Part shown: piece by piece, positions 36,187 to 45,249 of the stretch
How the letters are laid out: the number at the start of each line of letters is the position of its first letter
How positions within the stretch are numbered: the first letter of the stretch is position 1
Source: CAVTLG01 sp963735495
GTDB lineage: Bacteria > Chloroflexota > Ktedonobacteria > Ktedonobacterales > Ktedonobacteraceae
Assembly (NCBI GenBank): GCA_963735495.1
Contig: CAVTLG010000002.1
Span: forward strand, 1,612,001-1,676,000
Reading direction: 5' to 3'
DNA: 64,000 nt
Program-made: the position numbers and the translations under genes
Notes under the pieces: generated by a model
What the model was told of the DNA's origin: nothing
Databases searched by the model: none
The model's input: only the letters and a program-made list of their open reading frames with translations

Positions 36187-36948
36187 ATGTATCAAATGGA
36201 GCAGGAACCAAAACGCCGAAAGGACGCGGGAATACTACAAGTTACAGACAGAGACATCATTGCACTTACATGGATAGCTGATCAGTTTTCTATTAGTTTT
36301 GATCAGTTACAACGTTTATTAGGAAAACATGCGAAGGCCGAAACAAAACGGCCAGATATACTTAGTGTATCTGCTACACGTGACACTCTCACAAGGTGGT
36401 TGCAACTTGGATTTATCGAAGAACCCAGGAAAGTAATAGCATCACATTCTTCCTATATTTGGCTATCCAGACGCGGTTTATCGCAGCTCAATTTACCGTA
36501 TGCATACTACCGACCCCCAATATCTAATGCTAAGCATATTTATGCTGTAAATCAGATACGTCTACATCTTGAGAGCTATGATTTACGTTCTGTCTGGTAT
36601 CCTGAACGAGCACTAAGCCAGGATACAACTCAAAAGCCGCTACCAGATGGAGAATTACGCATTGTTGGGATTAATCATGTTGCAATCAAAGTTATTGAAG
36701 CACCATTTAAGCATGACGCCGCTATTTTTGAAGCAATTGAAGTGCTCAAAAAGCTTGCAAGTCGGTATACCTCTCTCTGGTATTTCCTTCATATCGAAAC
36801 TGTAGAGTTATTTCAACAGGCACTCTTTGCACTTGACCAGGAGATACAGGTCACACTCTACGGACTTGACGCCCAGGTAATACCCACGGACAGGGAGAAG
36901 CAAACGCCGTCAGTTTGTGGAGGTGCTACGCAACTTCCCCCAACATGA
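36187..36948 (+). CDS. Replication-relaxation (Replic_Relax) family winged-helix protein
   Basis: 253 residues. It opens with TDRDIIALTWIADQFSISFDQLQRLL, followed by a long wing, RWLQLGFIEEPRK and YIWLSRRGLSQLNLPY, then KHIYAVNQIRLHLE and a PDGELRI strand. This is the order seen in Replic_Relax proteins of plasmids and conjugative elements, which assist DNA relaxation and replication. A DUF-like C-terminal part holds YFLHIETVELFQQAL. It is the first gene of the plus-strand mobilisation cluster, about 200 bases ahead of the next gene. Confidence 0.75.
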   Translation: MYQMEQEPKRRKDAGILQVTDRDIIALTWIADQFSISFDQLQRLLGKHAKAETKRPDILSVSATRDTLTRWLQLGFIEEPRKVIASHSSYIWLSRRGLSQLNLPYAYYRPPISNAKHIYAVNQIRLHLESYDLRSVWYPERALSQDTTQKPLPDGELRIVGINHVAIKVIEAPFKHDAAIFEAIEVLKKLASRYTSLWYFLHIETVELFQQALFALDQEIQVTLYGLDAQVIPTDREKQTPSVCGGATQLPPT

Positions 36949-37039
36949 CCGGCGAAAACGACGCGCGACAGCGCACCAACCGCCAGGCACGAACCGCGCT
37001 AGCGGGTAGTGCAAGATAAAGAAGACCCAAAAGTGGCAC

Positions 37040-37135
37040 TGTTGTAGCACTCTTGCTATCTCAGAGCGCTTGACAAGCCGGACGACATAGCACCATTTTA
37101 GTGCTATAGGGATACGTGTGGTGCTGCTCTAGCAC
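37040..37135. promoter_or_regulatory. TAGCAC inverted repeats upstream of the relaxase operon
   Basis: ATAGCAC-N7-GTGCTAT (37,087-37,107) and GTGCT-N5-AGCAC (about 37,120-37,134) are perfect dyads. GTGGCAC and TAGCAC also occur at 37,034-37,053. These look like binding sites for the small DNA-binding protein encoded just downstream, or part of the transfer origin. Confidence 0.5.
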
Positions 37136-37156
37136 TGCTTACAAAAGAGGGAACCT

Positions 37157-37618
37157 ATGCAAAAAGATCGACTCAATATTTATCTTGACCCTGATATTAG
37201 CGCCGCCGTTCGTGCCTTAGCTGGCAATGAAGAGCTAAAAATTAGCAGAGTTGCTGAAGAGCTTATCACGTTAGGACTCAGTATTAAAAAAGGGGAAGTC
37301 GTTGAGCAGCAGAGCCTTCCTATCATTCATGATATTGTTGAAGCGGCACTGCGTAAGGCACTGGCTCAGCAACGAGCGGATATCCAACAAGATATGCAAC
37401 TTGAATTCACTAATGAGATCAAGTCTCTTCATCGAGTCAGTGATAACCGATTCGCTGCGTTGCTCGTACGAGCGCAGCGTGATAGTAATATTGCACGACG
37501 CTTGATTTATGCCCATCTTGCCCGTGCCTATGGCCCTGACTATGCGAGACTGACCTACGAAGACGCTAAGGAAAAGGCAGGCAAAGAAATGGCCCGCAGA
37601 GACGAGGTTGACGGATGA
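37157..37618 (+). CDS. Small DNA-binding accessory protein, probable ribbon-helix-helix
   Basis: 153 residues. The N-terminus DRLNIYLDPDISAAVRALAG followed by SRVAEELITLGLSI has the strand-helix-helix pattern of ribbon-helix-helix proteins such as MobC/CopG-type accessory factors. The remainder is helical and charged. AGAGGGAAC lies upstream of the ATG. The stop overlaps the next start (ATGA), so it is part of one operon with the acidic protein and relaxase genes. It probably binds the nearby dyads and helps the relaxase; this is inferred from context. Confidence 0.65.
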   Translation: MQKDRLNIYLDPDISAAVRALAGNEELKISRVAEELITLGLSIKKGEVVEQQSLPIIHDIVEAALRKALAQQRADIQQDMQLEFTNEIKSLHRVSDNRFAALLVRAQRDSNIARRLIYAHLARAYGPDYARLTYEDAKEKAGKEMARRDEVDG

Positions 37619-37932
37619 CACAATTTGACCCGCAAGCCGACATTAATGGGATTGACTGGTCGCAGGTTTCATTAGAGCCAGACCCCTCTCTCGTGGCAGA
37701 AATTGACCAGGCACTCCCCGATGCCTGGCTCTTGCCACTAGAAAGCCCGGAGACCGAGTTTGACCAGGAAGTACTCGAACCCCTCTATAGCATGAATGAT
37801 GCACAACTCAATACGAGAGTTCGGGAAGTGCTCCGAGAGCTTGACGTTGATACACGCGCCATTCTAGACGAGCTTTCTCTTGAGAACGAAATGCCACAGC
37901 ACGAGATCGACTTTGACGATTTTGGGAGGTAG
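37615..37932 (+). CDS. Small acidic protein of the mobilisation operon
   Basis: 105 residues, strongly acidic (many Asp/Glu, few Lys/Arg), no known motif. It overlaps the preceding gene by 4 bases and ends 2 bases before the relaxase start, so the three are co-translated. The helical C-terminal half (LNTRVREVLRELDVDTRAIL) may bind a partner. Function unknown. Confidence 0.7.
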   Translation: MTQFDPQADINGIDWSQVSLEPDPSLVAEIDQALPDAWLLPLESPETEFDQEVLEPLYSMNDAQLNTRVREVLRELDVDTRAILDELSLENEMPQHEIDFDDFGR

Positions 37933-37934
37933 GT

Positions 37935-38741
37935 ATGCCAGCATACCACCTTCCTGTCATGCGAGGCCATTATGTTGCAGGCAAGCCCACCAAAGAGATA
38001 GCCGCCCGCCTTTCTGCTCACCTCAAATACAACCAGTATCGCAAACTTGGCTTACAAGAGGAGAAAGAGAATCGTTTCCTCTTTACCCAGGAGAGCGACC
38101 ACGTACAGAGAAAAGACGCTGTTCACGATATCATGCAGCATACCAGTGCAAACGCTCATCCTCATCCACAACAAGAACCACAAGGGAATAGGTACAATAA
38201 GCGTCTGTTACGTCACGTAGCAGCTCGTGAGAACCATTATAAGGCGGTTGACGCACAGAGGAGCAGAGAGGCCCAACAACGACACGACAACAAGGCCAGA
38301 CCGCAGGCAAACGTCAGTGTCAATTATCATAAAATCATTCTTTCACCTGCTGAATACGAGCACATACAAGACTTCCAGCAATGGACCCGCGACGTGATGA
38401 ACGACTTACAGAAGCGCAAAGCGATGCGCCTGCACTGGTATGCAGTGGTCCAGGCTCATCCCCGCGAACACACCAACGAACCTCATATTCATCTCGTTTT
38501 GGCTGGTGCTGGTGAAGATGCCCGCACCGGAGAAATGAAAGTCGTACGGATGGACAAAGATGATTACGCGTTCCTACGGGAAAGGGGACGCGAACGCGGC
38601 AATTTTGCGTTTTACCAGCAACGCGAACAGCAGGCACATACCCTTGACGCCCTTGATACACTCTCTACTCATCATCAGCCACTTGAAAGGCAGCAGAAGG
38701 GCAGAGAAGCCCCTTCTCTGTTCGAGTTAGAAAGAGATTAA
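37935..38741 (+). CDS. HUH relaxase (MOBP-like)
   Basis: 268 residues. The metal-binding HUH motif is HIH at 184-186 in EPHIHLVLAGAG, with His175 and His179 just before. The strand VNYHKIILSPAEYEHI (about 130-145) is the usual relaxase lead-in. It would nick one strand at the transfer origin through a Tyr, stay attached and lead the DNA to the channel; candidate tyrosines are Tyr5 and Tyr32-Tyr35 but none is certain. GGGAGGT lies 4 bases before the ATG. It is short for a relaxase and has no helicase domain. Confidence 0.75.
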   Translation: MPAYHLPVMRGHYVAGKPTKEIAARLSAHLKYNQYRKLGLQEEKENRFLFTQESDHVQRKDAVHDIMQHTSANAHPHPQQEPQGNRYNKRLLRHVAARENHYKAVDAQRSREAQQRHDNKARPQANVSVNYHKIILSPAEYEHIQDFQQWTRDVMNDLQKRKAMRLHWYAVVQAHPREHTNEPHIHLVLAGAGEDARTGEMKVVRMDKDDYAFLRERGRERGNFAFYQQREQQAHTLDALDTLSTHHQPLERQQKGREAPSLFELERD

Positions 38742-38748
38742 ATCGTTT

Positions 38749-40398
38749 ATGGGAACCAGCATACCAGCACCGTTCAGTGAGCTTTTCCAACTCTTCACCA
38801 CCTTTGACAAGGTCGAAACCGGGCATATGCTTTTGATCGGTGGAGCTATCCTCGTCGGAATGATGGTCTTGAGGATACTTGGCAGCATGCGCCAACCATC
38901 GACTACATACGGATCAGCGCACTTTGCGCGTTACCGCGAAATCAAGCCGTTAGTCAAGCGCATATGGGAGAGGAGGAATCGCTTACACCTTGGCTCTTCT
39001 CGTACCCTGATTCCTTATCCTGTAGGTCTGACGGATAAGCAGCAAGAGAGTCATATGCTCGTCTGTGCACCGAGCGGCAAGGGCAAGACTGCATGTATTA
39101 TTATTCCCGGCTTGTTGCAGGAGGATGGACACCGCAGCTTGTTTATTAATGACATCAAGCGTGAGTTAATCAATCTCTGTATGGGTGCATTGCAAGCCAA
39201 AGGCTATACTTGTTTGGTGCTTTCTCCCACCAGGCCAGAGGAGAGCCACCGCTATAACCCACTGATGCATGTGGCATCGATGGAGGATGCAGAGGCCCTT
39301 GCTGAGTGTCTAGTCTCCAACACTGGCACATCAGATGAGCCATTCTGGAATAATGCCGCCAAGCTTTTATTGACGGCAACCATTCTTCATCTCCGCACAG
39401 CCGACCCACAAGCGCCCCTTTCCTCGCTTACTGATATCTTATGTGGGAACAGCATGACTGATATGATGCATATCATTCTGAATAGCCCTTCCAAGCTTGC
39501 CCGCAGCGTGGCTAGCTCGTTTCTCTCCAGTTTGACCGACAACGCCAAACTTGCCGGGTCCATTCTGGCTGATATGTCCAGCCGCCTACTTGGCTTGCAA
39601 AATCCCAACGTAGCAGCAGTCACCGCAGAAGATGAGTTCGATTTTGCAACCTTCATCGATCAACCAACTGCGTTTATCCTCTCTATTCCTGCCTCTGATA
39701 CCGCACGATTAAAATGGTTGTCTGCCACGTTTACCATGCAACTGATGAGTTATACAGCCAGGAGAGCCGAACAAAGCAAGCAGGGACGACTTCCCCGCCA
39801 TGTTGCCTTTTATCTTGACGAGTTTTCCAATATGGGGGTTGTTCCCAATTTCTTAAAGCAGATTACCCTTGTTCGTAGTGCTGGTATTGCATTTCTTCTC
39901 GCTATCCAAAATTTTGCCCAACTGCAAAACACCTACGGCCCAGAAGGGCTAGAGACGGTACTTGCAGGCACCGCTACCCACGTCATATTTTCCGGGTGTG
40001 GACAGAAGGAAACAGAATTTTATGCCAAGCGTATGGGGGAGCATACCATTCAACCACAATCAAAGAGTGTGCAAGGAAATGGGTGGACACGAAGCCAGCG
40101 AACGACCAGCGAAAGTGAAGCGGCGCGTGCGCTTATGACCCCTGACGAGCTACGGACGATGAAGATCAATCAGCTTCTTATCTTGTCCGAGAATTTACCG
40201 CCTATTCGTCTACGGAGCAAACCCTATTTTAAACAACCACACCTCAAAAAATGGGTCCAACTTCCAGAGGTTTTACCCTACCGACCATTCACAATACAGG
40301 AGAAGCTTTCAGCAAAAAAGCCGGAGCAGACACCAGAGGAGGAGCAAACCCCCACGAACGAGAATCCTTTGCAACATTCATGGTTGCCTCTTGAATAA
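38749..40398 (+). CDS. virD4: Type IV coupling protein (VirD4/TraG)
   Basis: 549 residues. One hydrophobic segment near 26-45 anchors it. Walker A is APSGKGKT at about 108-115 and Walker B is FYLDEFSNMG near 353-362, followed by the TraG-type QNFAQLQNTYG sensor region and a STATHVIFSGCGQKE-like segment. It links the relaxase-DNA complex to the secretion channel using ATP. It lies 7 bases after the relaxase gene. The C-terminal ~60 residues are Pro/Glu-rich and likely flexible. Confidence 0.92.
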   Translation: MGTSIPAPFSELFQLFTTFDKVETGHMLLIGGAILVGMMVLRILGSMRQPSTTYGSAHFARYREIKPLVKRIWERRNRLHLGSSRTLIPYPVGLTDKQQESHMLVCAPSGKGKTACIIIPGLLQEDGHRSLFINDIKRELINLCMGALQAKGYTCLVLSPTRPEESHRYNPLMHVASMEDAEALAECLVSNTGTSDEPFWNNAAKLLLTATILHLRTADPQAPLSSLTDILCGNSMTDMMHIILNSPSKLARSVASSFLSSLTDNAKLAGSILADMSSRLLGLQNPNVAAVTAEDEFDFATFIDQPTAFILSIPASDTARLKWLSATFTMQLMSYTARRAEQSKQGRLPRHVAFYLDEFSNMGVVPNFLKQITLVRSAGIAFLLAIQNFAQLQNTYGPEGLETVLAGTATHVIFSGCGQKETEFYAKRMGEHTIQPQSKSVQGNGWTRSQRTTSESEAARALMTPDELRTMKINQLLILSENLPPIRLRSKPYFKQPHLKKWVQLPEVLPYRPFTIQEKLSAKKPEQTPEEEQTPTNENPLQHSWLPLE

Positions 40399-40658
40399 GA
40401 CGCGCAAGAGTGCCAGTCTTAAGGGAGAAACAGAACGAAGGAAAGCGCGAGGCATCGTACGGTACCCATTGCTACGCTCAATGCCTCGCAAAATCTCGCC
40501 ATTGTTTTATCGTGCTTCCAGGCTCTTGCAATCAGACCACGAATCGAGTACACTTTCTTCCAGTGGCACACTTCACTCGGTTTTTGCTCTTCTTTGGCCG
40601 ATGCCTCGCAAATGGCTTTCTAACACCGCTCTCAGAGCCGCACGAGTCTGTCCACTGT

Positions 40659-40983
40659 ATTAAGAAGAGAGTGAAGCCCGTCAGGGATTGCAACAAGTAT
40701 TTGAGAATGTACAGGCGGAAATTGTGTTGTGTATAAGAGGGGAGTCCAGCCCGTCAGGGATTGCAAATCACACCATATAATAGGGACATTAGCGCTATTT
40801 GTGTATAAGAGGGGAGTCCAGCCCGTCAGGGATTGCAAATCACACCATATAATAGGGACATTAGCGCTATTTGTGTATAAGAGGGGAGTCCAGCCCGTCA
40901 GGGATTGCAACATTGAAGCGTGAAAAGAGGAGTTTCTTTTTCTCCAAGTTAAAAAGGGAGTCCAGCCCGTCAGGGATTGTAAA
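40659..40983 (+). CRISPR. CRISPR-like mini-array, five repeats, no cas genes
   Basis: Three full 39-base units beginning GTGTATAAGAGG and ending in the core CCCGTCAGGGATTGCAA are at 40,729-40,767, 40,801-40,839 and 40,873-40,911. Degenerate repeats with the same core lie on both sides (ending at 40,694 and 40,983). The period is 72-73 bases and the spacers are about 33-36 bases. Spacers 2 and 3 are identical; the first and last differ. The 3' end ATTGCAAC resembles the 8-base 5' handle of type I/III crRNAs, implying transcription to the right. The region 40,399-40,658 has no gene and no obvious AT-rich leader. Confidence 0.72.
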
Positions 40984-40990
40984 GGAAATA

Positions 40991-41030
40991 GAAAGACCTC
41001 CGAGATGATGAATCGTCTCAGAGGTCTTTC
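40991..41030. terminator. Bidirectional terminator
   Basis: GAAAGACCTC pairs with GAGGTCTTTC, with an inner GAGA/TCTC. It separates the array from the convergent minus-strand transfer operon. Confidence 0.8.
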
Positions 41031-41077
41031 TGCTGCTAGATAGGGTTCTTTATTGCTGAGTATGCGAAAGGATATTG

Positions 41078-43795
41078 CTACACTGTTTCGTTTCCGTTCG
41101 TCTCTCCGTTTTGATAGAAGCGAGGAAAGACGATAGAGTACTCGTCCCGACTCTGCTGGACGGCTAACGCTTCAGAATCTCTCATCGACTCCGTTTGTTG
41201 TTGACGCGCCAATGTTTGCATCTCTTCTCGCAACAGTTCTTGTTGGTTGGTCGTGGCTATTTTGTGCTCTGTCGCACTGGCAACCACGCGCAAAGGCACA
41301 TGCGATAAGCCACTATAGTACAATCCCTCTCCAGGATTACACGTTAGCAGGAATTTTCTTTCTCCCTCAGAGAGACGAAATGCTCGTACCACAAGATCGA
41401 TACTTTCTGCACTTTGCTTCATCAAAAATTTCGTTGCGCTATTGGCTATAATGGTCCGTCCCTCATTACTCGCTAAAAAGTCCTCTGTTTGCTGCGTTTT
41501 TAGCCGCAGCATCACATTATACTTGCGAGCGCGACGACTCATACTTTCCAGAAAGCGCCCCCCTTCAGGAAATTCTAGGAGGGTCCACGCCTCATCTATG
41601 GTCAAGATGCGTGGTCGTGGGTGACGCTCACGGCGAATTTGCGTCCAGAAAAAATCTGTGGCTAAAAAGAGTCCCACCGCCCGCAGATCGTCAGCCAGGT
41701 CTCGTGTATTGAAGACGATCAAGGGGTTATCCATCTGGATCTCTGTGGCAAGGGGGAAAGCTTCCAGGTGACGCAACAGACGATCCCCCAGGTCAAAGGT
41801 ATCTTGTCCACATTCCCCGCCAAGAATGACCGTATAAAGATCACGCATACACGGTGGTGTATGATGGTGCGTTGACGCATCACGCGTAATCCCCCGGTCA
41901 GCATACACTTGTGCGAAACACCGCGTCAGAAACGCCTTTTCCCGTTGCGTGAGCATACCGGGATCTTTCTCTGCCAGGAGCAAATCAAACAAGACCAGCA
42001 GACTTTGAAATTTTTCTTCCAAAGAATTGCGATCACTCTCGGTCACTAACGGCAGATCGAATGGGTTTAATTGCAGACGCCCCGACGCAAGACGCACATT
42101 GACCCCGCGAAATTTTTGGCATAACGGTGCATACTCGTCCTCTGGATCGATCACCAGCGCGTCAAAACCTTGAATGAGCATGCGCATGAGCCAGACCTTT
42201 TCATGATAGGACTTGCCCGCACCGCTCCGCGCTATTGTCAATTCATGCCCATTATCTAGCTGCTCGCTGAGTGGATTCATGATTACCAGCCCACCGGAAG
42301 GCATCACCCCAACCAGCGCCCCCGGTTCCGTCGAGAGGGACGCACTCGAAAACGGAAACGCGGTTACAACGGAACTGGTTTCTAACAGTTTTCCCCGTTT
42401 GAGCACATCATAACTATCTGGTAACACACAGAGCCAGCCTTGCAGATGCTCCAGACTGAGTTCGACTGATTCCAGGTCGAGACTTCGTAATGTTTCAACC
42501 AGTTGCTCATCTCGTTGGGAAAGTTCTGAAGGCGAACTCGCCCGCGTGCAAATGTAGAGCGAGAAGGTATGCACGCGTTCTGTCTGCTGTACGAGCTGAT
42601 CACGCAGCGTTTCCACCTCTTCACGTGCCACCTTAATATGAGGATTTTCGACGCGTCCATGATTTTCGTCAACCGTTTGTGTCGCACGATAGCCGGTTAT
42701 TTGCCGTGTGAGTTTGTTCACATATTTGGTCGATTCCAGTGTTTCCAGATAGAGCACGATGTCAATGTATGGCTCATCAATTTGTATCAGCCGATCCAGC
42801 CACCCAGCAATCACATAACTCGGATACCCGGTTACACTCCGAGCACGAAAGTACTCGGTGCGTTCACGATAGATCTTGATGAAATGCTCTTCCTCGGTGA
42901 TCATACTTGGTGCGAGGAGTTCGGCAAGCTGGACATGATAGGCCGTCTCAGACATCCCCTGTTTGGTTTTTCGTGCTTCGATGCCTCTTGCAAAGAAAGA
43001 CCGTTTTCCTGTCTGCTCAGAAGTCGAGATCGACAAAGGCGGGACCGTTGCCGTGTCGTCTCCCGCTTCCTGTTCCTCTCTGTCAGTTAAGGCCAGCTCT
43101 GTTGTATCAGCCTGGACAATCTCTTTCAAACGAACTGGCATCAATGGACGGTTGACCGCTTGCAGATTCGTTGGTTGGACGGGATGCTCTTCTGCATAAT
43201 GCGTATGGACGCATTCAAGATAGTATTGAGCAATTTCTTGATCATTCAAGCGATGCCCGCTTAAACTGGCCCGTTTGATGTCTTCTAACAGCCCGCTACA
43301 GATGATATCAAGCTGGGTCTTTGCACGATCAAAGAGCGCAACTGGCTTGAGCTTTTTTCGCCCCGCTCTTTTTTCTGGTTGCGTTGCGACACGAATATAG
43401 AAACGCCGCTGTAAAATGGCATGCTGTGACGCGAGGCTCAACACAAATTCCTCATGATCACGGGAGAGTTCACGAATGATGGAGGAAGGACTCTCTTGTG
43501 CTTCTTGAAGCGTCTCCAGGTAGGGCTGAATATCATAGGGCCGTATTTGGATATGAATAGAGATGTTTTGATGCACCTGGAGACGTTGCACGAAGACGCG
43601 GAACCCTTCAAGGATAATCTCTTGCTCGTTTTCTTCCATGAGAGAAAAGTTGACTGGATCAATAGCGAGAATCGCTTTATATTCCCGCTCTTGCCTTTTC
43701 CTCTGAATACTCAGAACCCCATCTTGTATCTCTTGGAGTCCAATAAAATCGAAGATGTTGCCCGCCTTTTTTTTCTGTGCCAGAGACGTTACCAT
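41078..43795 (-). CDS. virB4: VirB4-type conjugation ATPase
   Basis: 905 residues. Walker A is ARSGAGKS near residue 523, Walker B LTIDEAWTLLEF near 730, with RARKYNVMLRLKTQQTEDFL and IIANSATKFLMKQS after it, all VirB4/TraC hallmarks. The N-terminal ~480 residues form the TcpF/CagE-like substrate region with a long charged insertion (about 215-290). It powers channel assembly and pilin handling. Its start overlaps the PrgI gene end by 7 bases. It is somewhat longer than usual VirB4 proteins. Confidence 0.92.
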   Translation of the reverse strand: MVTSLAQKKKAGNIFDFIGLQEIQDGVLSIQRKRQEREYKAILAIDPVNFSLMEENEQEIILEGFRVFVQRLQVHQNISIHIQIRPYDIQPYLETLQEAQESPSSIIRELSRDHEEFVLSLASQHAILQRRFYIRVATQPEKRAGRKKLKPVALFDRAKTQLDIICSGLLEDIKRASLSGHRLNDQEIAQYYLECVHTHYAEEHPVQPTNLQAVNRPLMPVRLKEIVQADTTELALTDREEQEAGDDTATVPPLSISTSEQTGKRSFFARGIEARKTKQGMSETAYHVQLAELLAPSMITEEEHFIKIYRERTEYFRARSVTGYPSYVIAGWLDRLIQIDEPYIDIVLYLETLESTKYVNKLTRQITGYRATQTVDENHGRVENPHIKVAREEVETLRDQLVQQTERVHTFSLYICTRASSPSELSQRDEQLVETLRSLDLESVELSLEHLQGWLCVLPDSYDVLKRGKLLETSSVVTAFPFSSASLSTEPGALVGVMPSGGLVIMNPLSEQLDNGHELTIARSGAGKSYHEKVWLMRMLIQGFDALVIDPEDEYAPLCQKFRGVNVRLASGRLQLNPFDLPLVTESDRNSLEEKFQSLLVLFDLLLAEKDPGMLTQREKAFLTRCFAQVYADRGITRDASTHHHTPPCMRDLYTVILGGECGQDTFDLGDRLLRHLEAFPLATEIQMDNPLIVFNTRDLADDLRAVGLFLATDFFWTQIRRERHPRPRILTIDEAWTLLEFPEGGRFLESMSRRARKYNVMLRLKTQQTEDFLASNEGRTIIANSATKFLMKQSAESIDLVVRAFRLSEGERKFLLTCNPGEGLYYSGLSHVPLRVVASATEHKIATTNQQELLREEMQTLARQQQTESMRDSEALAVQQSRDEYSIVFPRFYQNGETNGNETV

Positions 43796-44166
43796 CGTGT
43801 TTGCTCTTCTTTCTGTTGTACATTACTCTCGTCATTATCGGAGGCATCAATTGTTTCTGCTAATGGGTGCGTAATGTAATAGCGTGGTCGCGTCCAGTAG
43901 AGGAGCCAGACAAGCGCCCACTCTTCCAGGCTGCGATGCTGCATTTTTACAAAGGCGACGACAACCGCGACGGCAGCAACGAGCACCCACAGGAGAATCC
44001 CCAGGCTCAAGGTAAATGGCGTGACCTGCATCGTCACATCTTCAAAAATGAGGTAGCCAACACCCAGACCAAGCGCTACGATAAACACTTGACGACCAGT
44101 GAAGGACCATAGAAACGTATCATCCGTTTCCAGATGAAGCGGGATTTTATGCAGTTGATTGTCCAT
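43789..44166 (-). CDS. PrgI-family membrane protein of the transfer channel
   Basis: 125 residues from the ATG at 44,166 (AAAGGA 5 bases upstream); the longer frame to 44,199 has no site. Two transmembrane helices lie at about 25-45 and 52-75, with HKIPLHLETDDTFLWSFTGRQ before them, then a cytoplasmic LEEWALVWLLYWTRPRYYI segment. This is the pattern of PrgI/TcpE-like proteins that always sit next to VirB4 in Gram-positive-type conjugation operons. It overlaps virB4 by 7 bases. Confidence 0.8.
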   Translation of the reverse strand: MDNQLHKIPLHLETDDTFLWSFTGRQVFIVALGLGVGYLIFEDVTMQVTPFTLSLGILLWVLVAAVAVVVAFVKMQHRSLEEWALVWLLYWTRPRYYITHPLAETIDASDNDESNVQQKEEQTRW

Positions 44167-44182
44167 AGCTGTCCTTTCCGTT

Positions 44183-44446
44183 TTAATGACTTGTGGCAAG
44201 GAATGCTAACGCACCTTGCAGAAATTTGGTGAGAATAGGCGCAGCAATCAGCACGATAAAGCCAAGAACAAGATCCGTTCCCGCTGATTTAACCAGCGTT
44301 GTTTTATGCTCATTGCCAAAAGCGGTTAATTTCATGATGCCGATAATGGCAAAGCCAACAACGAGCATTGCCGCACCAATGGCTTGCAGAATGATCAACA
44401 GATTATTTGCAATCGTATTTAATGGGGTAAAATCAATTCCAGCCAT
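44183..44446 (-). CDS. Two-helix pilin-like (VirB2/TrbC-type) protein
   Basis: 87 residues with two hydrophobic helices (about 17-38 and 58-80) joined by a short basic loop (NEHKTTLVKS). It lies directly ahead of the PrgI and virB4 genes. Size, topology and place match VirB2/TrbC pilin or TcpD-like proteins. No cleavable signal is obvious. AAGGAG lies 7 bases upstream of the ATG. Confidence 0.65.
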   Translation of the reverse strand: MAGIDFTPLNTIANNLLIILQAIGAAMLVVGFAIIGIMKLTAFGNEHKTTLVKSAGTDLVLGFIVLIAAPILTKFLQGALAFLATSH

Positions 44447-44464
44447 AAAAAACTCCTTGCTTGT

Positions 44465-45232
44465 TTAGGAAACAAACGCGGTATGACGAATGTAGCCGAG
44501 CACGTCATAGCCCAGCCAGGTCAGCATGACAAGCTTCCCGGCACTGTTGAGAATCAATGGCTCTTGCACTATCGGCGTCGGACCGTTTGCCTCTCCAAAC
44601 GTCACATACCCGCTGATGTTCTCATTCGTGGGGAGCTTGACATCTAAGGCAATGGCAACGTGACCTAATCCGCCATCACTCCACACGATAATGTCACCCG
44701 GTAACGGGCCATTCTGTGAGCCATTCGGGATTTCTTGCCAGCCTGACCTATCTTGATACCCGGCCCAAAAGTCAATAGCATTCCCAGCATACGGTAACGT
44801 TTGACCAGCAAGCGTATAGGCAGCCGTGACAAACTCCACACATTGCAATTGCCCTTCTTGCCAATTGGCCCAGCAATCCGACCCCGAAGGACACACCGAC
44901 GCCCAATAATCAAGAGCCGCTTGTGGGAAGCCAGTCACGTACCATTGATCACTGCTCGTCTCATCGTTACTGAGATAGGGCGTCATGGAAAGCGCAGCAC
45001 TCACTACCGCTTGATTTTGCTCGCCGGTCCAGTCCTGCGTCATCGTTGAAGGCGTGCTATTTTGCGCAGCCGTCGAGGAGGCAAACGTGAGACTTCCCCC
45101 CTGAAGAGCGCTTACAATGGCTAAGAGAATGAGAAGCACGAGCACCGGAACCGCTAGCAAATTCACGGCACATCCCCCCACTGAACCCAGGAGCCAGAAG
45201 AGGAGACGAGACTGTATCCATTGTGCAAGCAT
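44465..45232 (-). CDS. CHAP-domain peptidoglycan hydrolase (VirB1-like role)
   Basis: 255 residues. Residues 10-45 hold hydrophobic membrane segments. The CHAP domain covers about 115-255 with catalytic Cys131 in QCVEFV and His191 in GLGHVAIAL, plus GDIIVWSDG. It would cut peptide cross-links to let the channel pass the wall. A lytic transglycosylase domain, often fused to such CHAP proteins in ICEs, is absent here. It lies in the minus-strand transfer operon 17 bases downstream of the VirB6-like gene. Confidence 0.82.
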   Translation of the reverse strand: MLAQWIQSRLLFWLLGSVGGCAVNLLAVPVLVLLILLAIVSALQGGSLTFASSTAAQNSTPSTMTQDWTGEQNQAVVSAALSMTPYLSNDETSSDQWYVTGFPQAALDYWASVCPSGSDCWANWQEGQLQCVEFVTAAYTLAGQTLPYAGNAIDFWAGYQDRSGWQEIPNGSQNGPLPGDIIVWSDGGLGHVAIALDVKLPTNENISGYVTFGEANGPTPIVQEPLILNSAGKLVMLTWLGYDVLGYIRHTAFVS

Positions 45233-45249
45233 CGTCTATTTCCTTCCTG

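Noticed and set aside
40729..40911. The array as a plain 72-bp tandem repeat
   Set aside because: Outer repeats share only the core and are followed by different spacers, so the repeat-spacer model fits better; the alternative is kept as a refutation test.
40632..40923. Open frames of 64-93 codons on both strands over the CRISPR-like array
   Set aside because: They are translations of the 72-base repeats and have no start signals.
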